Assembly: GCF_002848265.1 (NCBI RefSeq)
Contig: NZ_CP025422.1
Coordinates: 1,178,001-1,242,000, forward strand
From: Zhihengliuella sp. ISTPL4
GTDB taxonomy: Bacteria; Actinomycetota; Actinomycetes; Actinomycetales; Microbacteriaceae
DNA length: 64,000 nucleotides
Direction of reading: 5' to 3'
The translations under genes were made by a program, and so were the position numbers. Of the stretch, positions 62,892 through 64,000 are shown in pieces. The notes beneath the pieces are model-generated. The model did no database searches. It had not been told where the DNA came from and saw nothing but the letters and a program-made list of their open reading frames with translations. Position 1 is the stretch's first letter. Every line of letters begins with the position of its first letter.

Positions 62892-64000
62892 ATGTCCGCA
62901 CCCGAGACCTGGCGTTTCGAGACCAAGCAGATCCACTCGGGCGCCGCCCCCGACCCTGTCACCAAGGCCAGGGCGACGCCGATCTACCAGACCACGTCCT
63001 ACGTGTTCGACAGCGCCGACCACGCCGCGAACCTCTTCGCGCTCGCCGAGTTCGGCAACATCTACACCCGCATCCAGAACCCGACCCAGGACGTCCTGGA
63101 GCAGCGCCTCGCCGCGCTCGAAGGGGGCACCGGCGCTCTCGTCCTCTCCAGCGGTCAGGCCGCCTCCACCTTCGCGATCCTCAACATCGCGCAGGCCGGC
63201 GACCACTTCGTCGCGTCGAGCTCGATCTACGGCGGCACGTACAACCTCTTCAAGTACACCCTCGCCAAGCTCGGCATCGAGGTCACCTTCGTCGAGAACC
63301 AGGACGACCCGGAGGAGTGGCGTCGCGCCGTCCGCCCGAACACGAAGCTGTTCTTCGCGGAGACCATCGGCAACCCGCAGATCAACGTTCTCGACATCCG
63401 CACGGTCGCCGACATCGCGCACGAGAACGGCGTCCCGCTGATCGTCGACAACACGATCGCGACCCCGTACCTCATCCGTCCGTTCGAGCACGGCGCCGAC
63501 ATCGTCGTCCACTCGATCACGAAGTTCCTCGGCGGCCACGGCACCACGATCGGCGGCGTCGTGATCGACGGCGGTTCGTTCGCGTGGTCGGAGAACGTCG
63601 AGAAGTTCCCCGGACTCACCGAGCCGGACCCGTCGTACCACGGCGCCAGCTACACGGCCGCGGTCGGCGACCCGCTCGCCTACATCATCAAGGCCCGGGT
63701 CCAGCTGCTCCGCGACCTCGGCTCGGCAATCGCCCCGCAGAGCGCATGGAACCTCATCCAGGGTGTCGAGACGCTGTCGCTGCGCATCGAGCGCCACGTG
63801 CAGAACGCCCAGGAGATCGCCGAGTGGCTGGACAGCCGCGACGACGTGGCCGCGGTCAACTACTCCGGCCTGCCGTCCTCGCCCTGGTACGCCAAGGCGA
63901 ACGAGTACGCCCCGAAGGGTGTCGGCGCCGTGCTGTCGTTCGAGCTCAAGGGCGGTGTCGAAGCCGGACGCGAGTTCGTCAACAGCCTCTCCCTGTTCAG
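62892..64000 (+). CDS. metY: O-acetylhomoserine sulfhydrylase, partial (C-terminus beyond window)
   Basis: Makes homocysteine from O-acetylhomoserine and sulfide with PLP. 369 codons are visible of a usual 430 or so. [26 protein letters not shown] (in part) is the family N-terminus. [10 protein letters not shown] contacts cofactor phosphate and [11 protein letters not shown] carries the PLP Lys211. The long segment after it ([11 protein letters not shown]) marks MetY over MetB. ATG has AGGGGGAA 4-5 nt upstream. Confidence 0.95.
   Translation, partial: MSAPETWRFETKQIHSGAAPDPVTKARATPIYQTTSYVFDSADHAANLFALAEFGNIYTRIQNPTQDVLEQRLAALEGGTGALVLSSGQAASTFAILNIAQAGDHFVASSSIYGGTYNLFKYTLAKLGIEVTFVENQDDPEEWRRAVRPNTKLFFAETIGNPQINVLDIRTVADIAHENGVPLIVDNTIATPYLIRPFEHGADIVVHSITKFLGGHGTTIGGVVIDGGSFAWSENVEKFPGLTEPDPSYHGASYTAAVGDPLAYIIKARVQLLRDLGSAIAPQSAWNLIQGVETLSLRIERHVQNAQEIAEWLDSRDDVAAVNYSGLPSSPWYAKANEYAPKGVGAVLSFELKGGVEAGREFVNSLSLF

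Noticed and set aside
1..64000. Mobile elements, CRISPR arrays, prophage or integration at the tRNA-Arg gene
   Set aside because: No transposase, integrase, direct-repeat array or duplicated tRNA 3-prime end was seen, and composition is even across the window.

Overview
The window is a very GC-rich bacterial chromosome segment. Gene order, codon use and start signals fit an actinobacterium of the family Microbacteriaceae, most likely Microbacterium or a close relative. That placement is inference from gene content: Rho with a long Ala/Glu/Arg-rich N-terminal insert, an argS-lysA-hom-thrB-rho neighbourhood, and many leaderless genes. There is no CRISPR array, transposase or prophage. Both ends cut genes: rho (left, C-terminus missing) and metY (right, C-terminus missing).

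Layout. 1-9.9 kb is housekeeping on the minus strand: rho, thrB, hom, lysA and argS, with a plus-strand insert (YihY-type membrane protein, alpha/beta hydrolase) and a DUF2993 protein between lysA and argS. 9.9-14.3 kb holds an SGNH hydrolase, tRNA-Arg(CCG) with a terminator, a 57-residue leaderless ORF, NhaA, and a zinc alcohol dehydrogenase with a small membrane protein. 14.3-20.2 kb is a copper-handling cluster on the minus strand (copZ, secreted protein, copA with a CPC motif, YHS protein, second ATPase with a CPH motif). It sits behind two palindromes that look like CsoR operators, but no csoR gene is present.

20.3-44.4 kb is the most unusual part. It contains a formylglycine-generating enzyme, two formylglycine-type arylsulfatases, two SulP/STAS permeases, two GAP/Sap-family membrane proteins, two DUF6325 proteins, two SHOCT proteins, an AI-2E family protein, a FUSC protein, an MscS channel and two large LuxR/MalT-type (LAL) regulators. 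The second regulator is frameshifted. Eight intergenic or promoter-proximal copies of a TCACCC/GGGTGA palindrome lie about 50-58 bp upstream of likely transcription starts. This suggests one shared regulon, probably run by the intact LAL regulator at 27387-29933, which carries a copy in its own promoter.

44.4-54.4 kb has a Rid protein, a DinB2-like polymerase whose steric-gate position is Ile, a CPBP-family membrane protein, TrmB, DUF3097, a TPM protein with PspA, an arginase-fold protein, a small HExxH protein, a SIP C-terminal-domain protein behind a DtxR-like iron box, a tyrosine phosphatase and an AhpD-like protein. 54.6-60.5 kb holds a hydrolase and a complete peptide-type ABC importer operon (binding protein, two permeases, two ATPases, the last four overlapping by 4 bp). 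60.5-64 kb has an inverted repeat, a GNAT acetyltransferase, uracil-DNA glycosylase, an SDR and metY.

At least ten genes start 6-7 nt after a TANNNT hexamer, the pattern of leaderless transcripts. Genes inside operons and those with longer leaders show purine-rich ribosome binding sites instead. All intergenic gaps over about 100 bases were read. None is longer than 300 bases without a feature.
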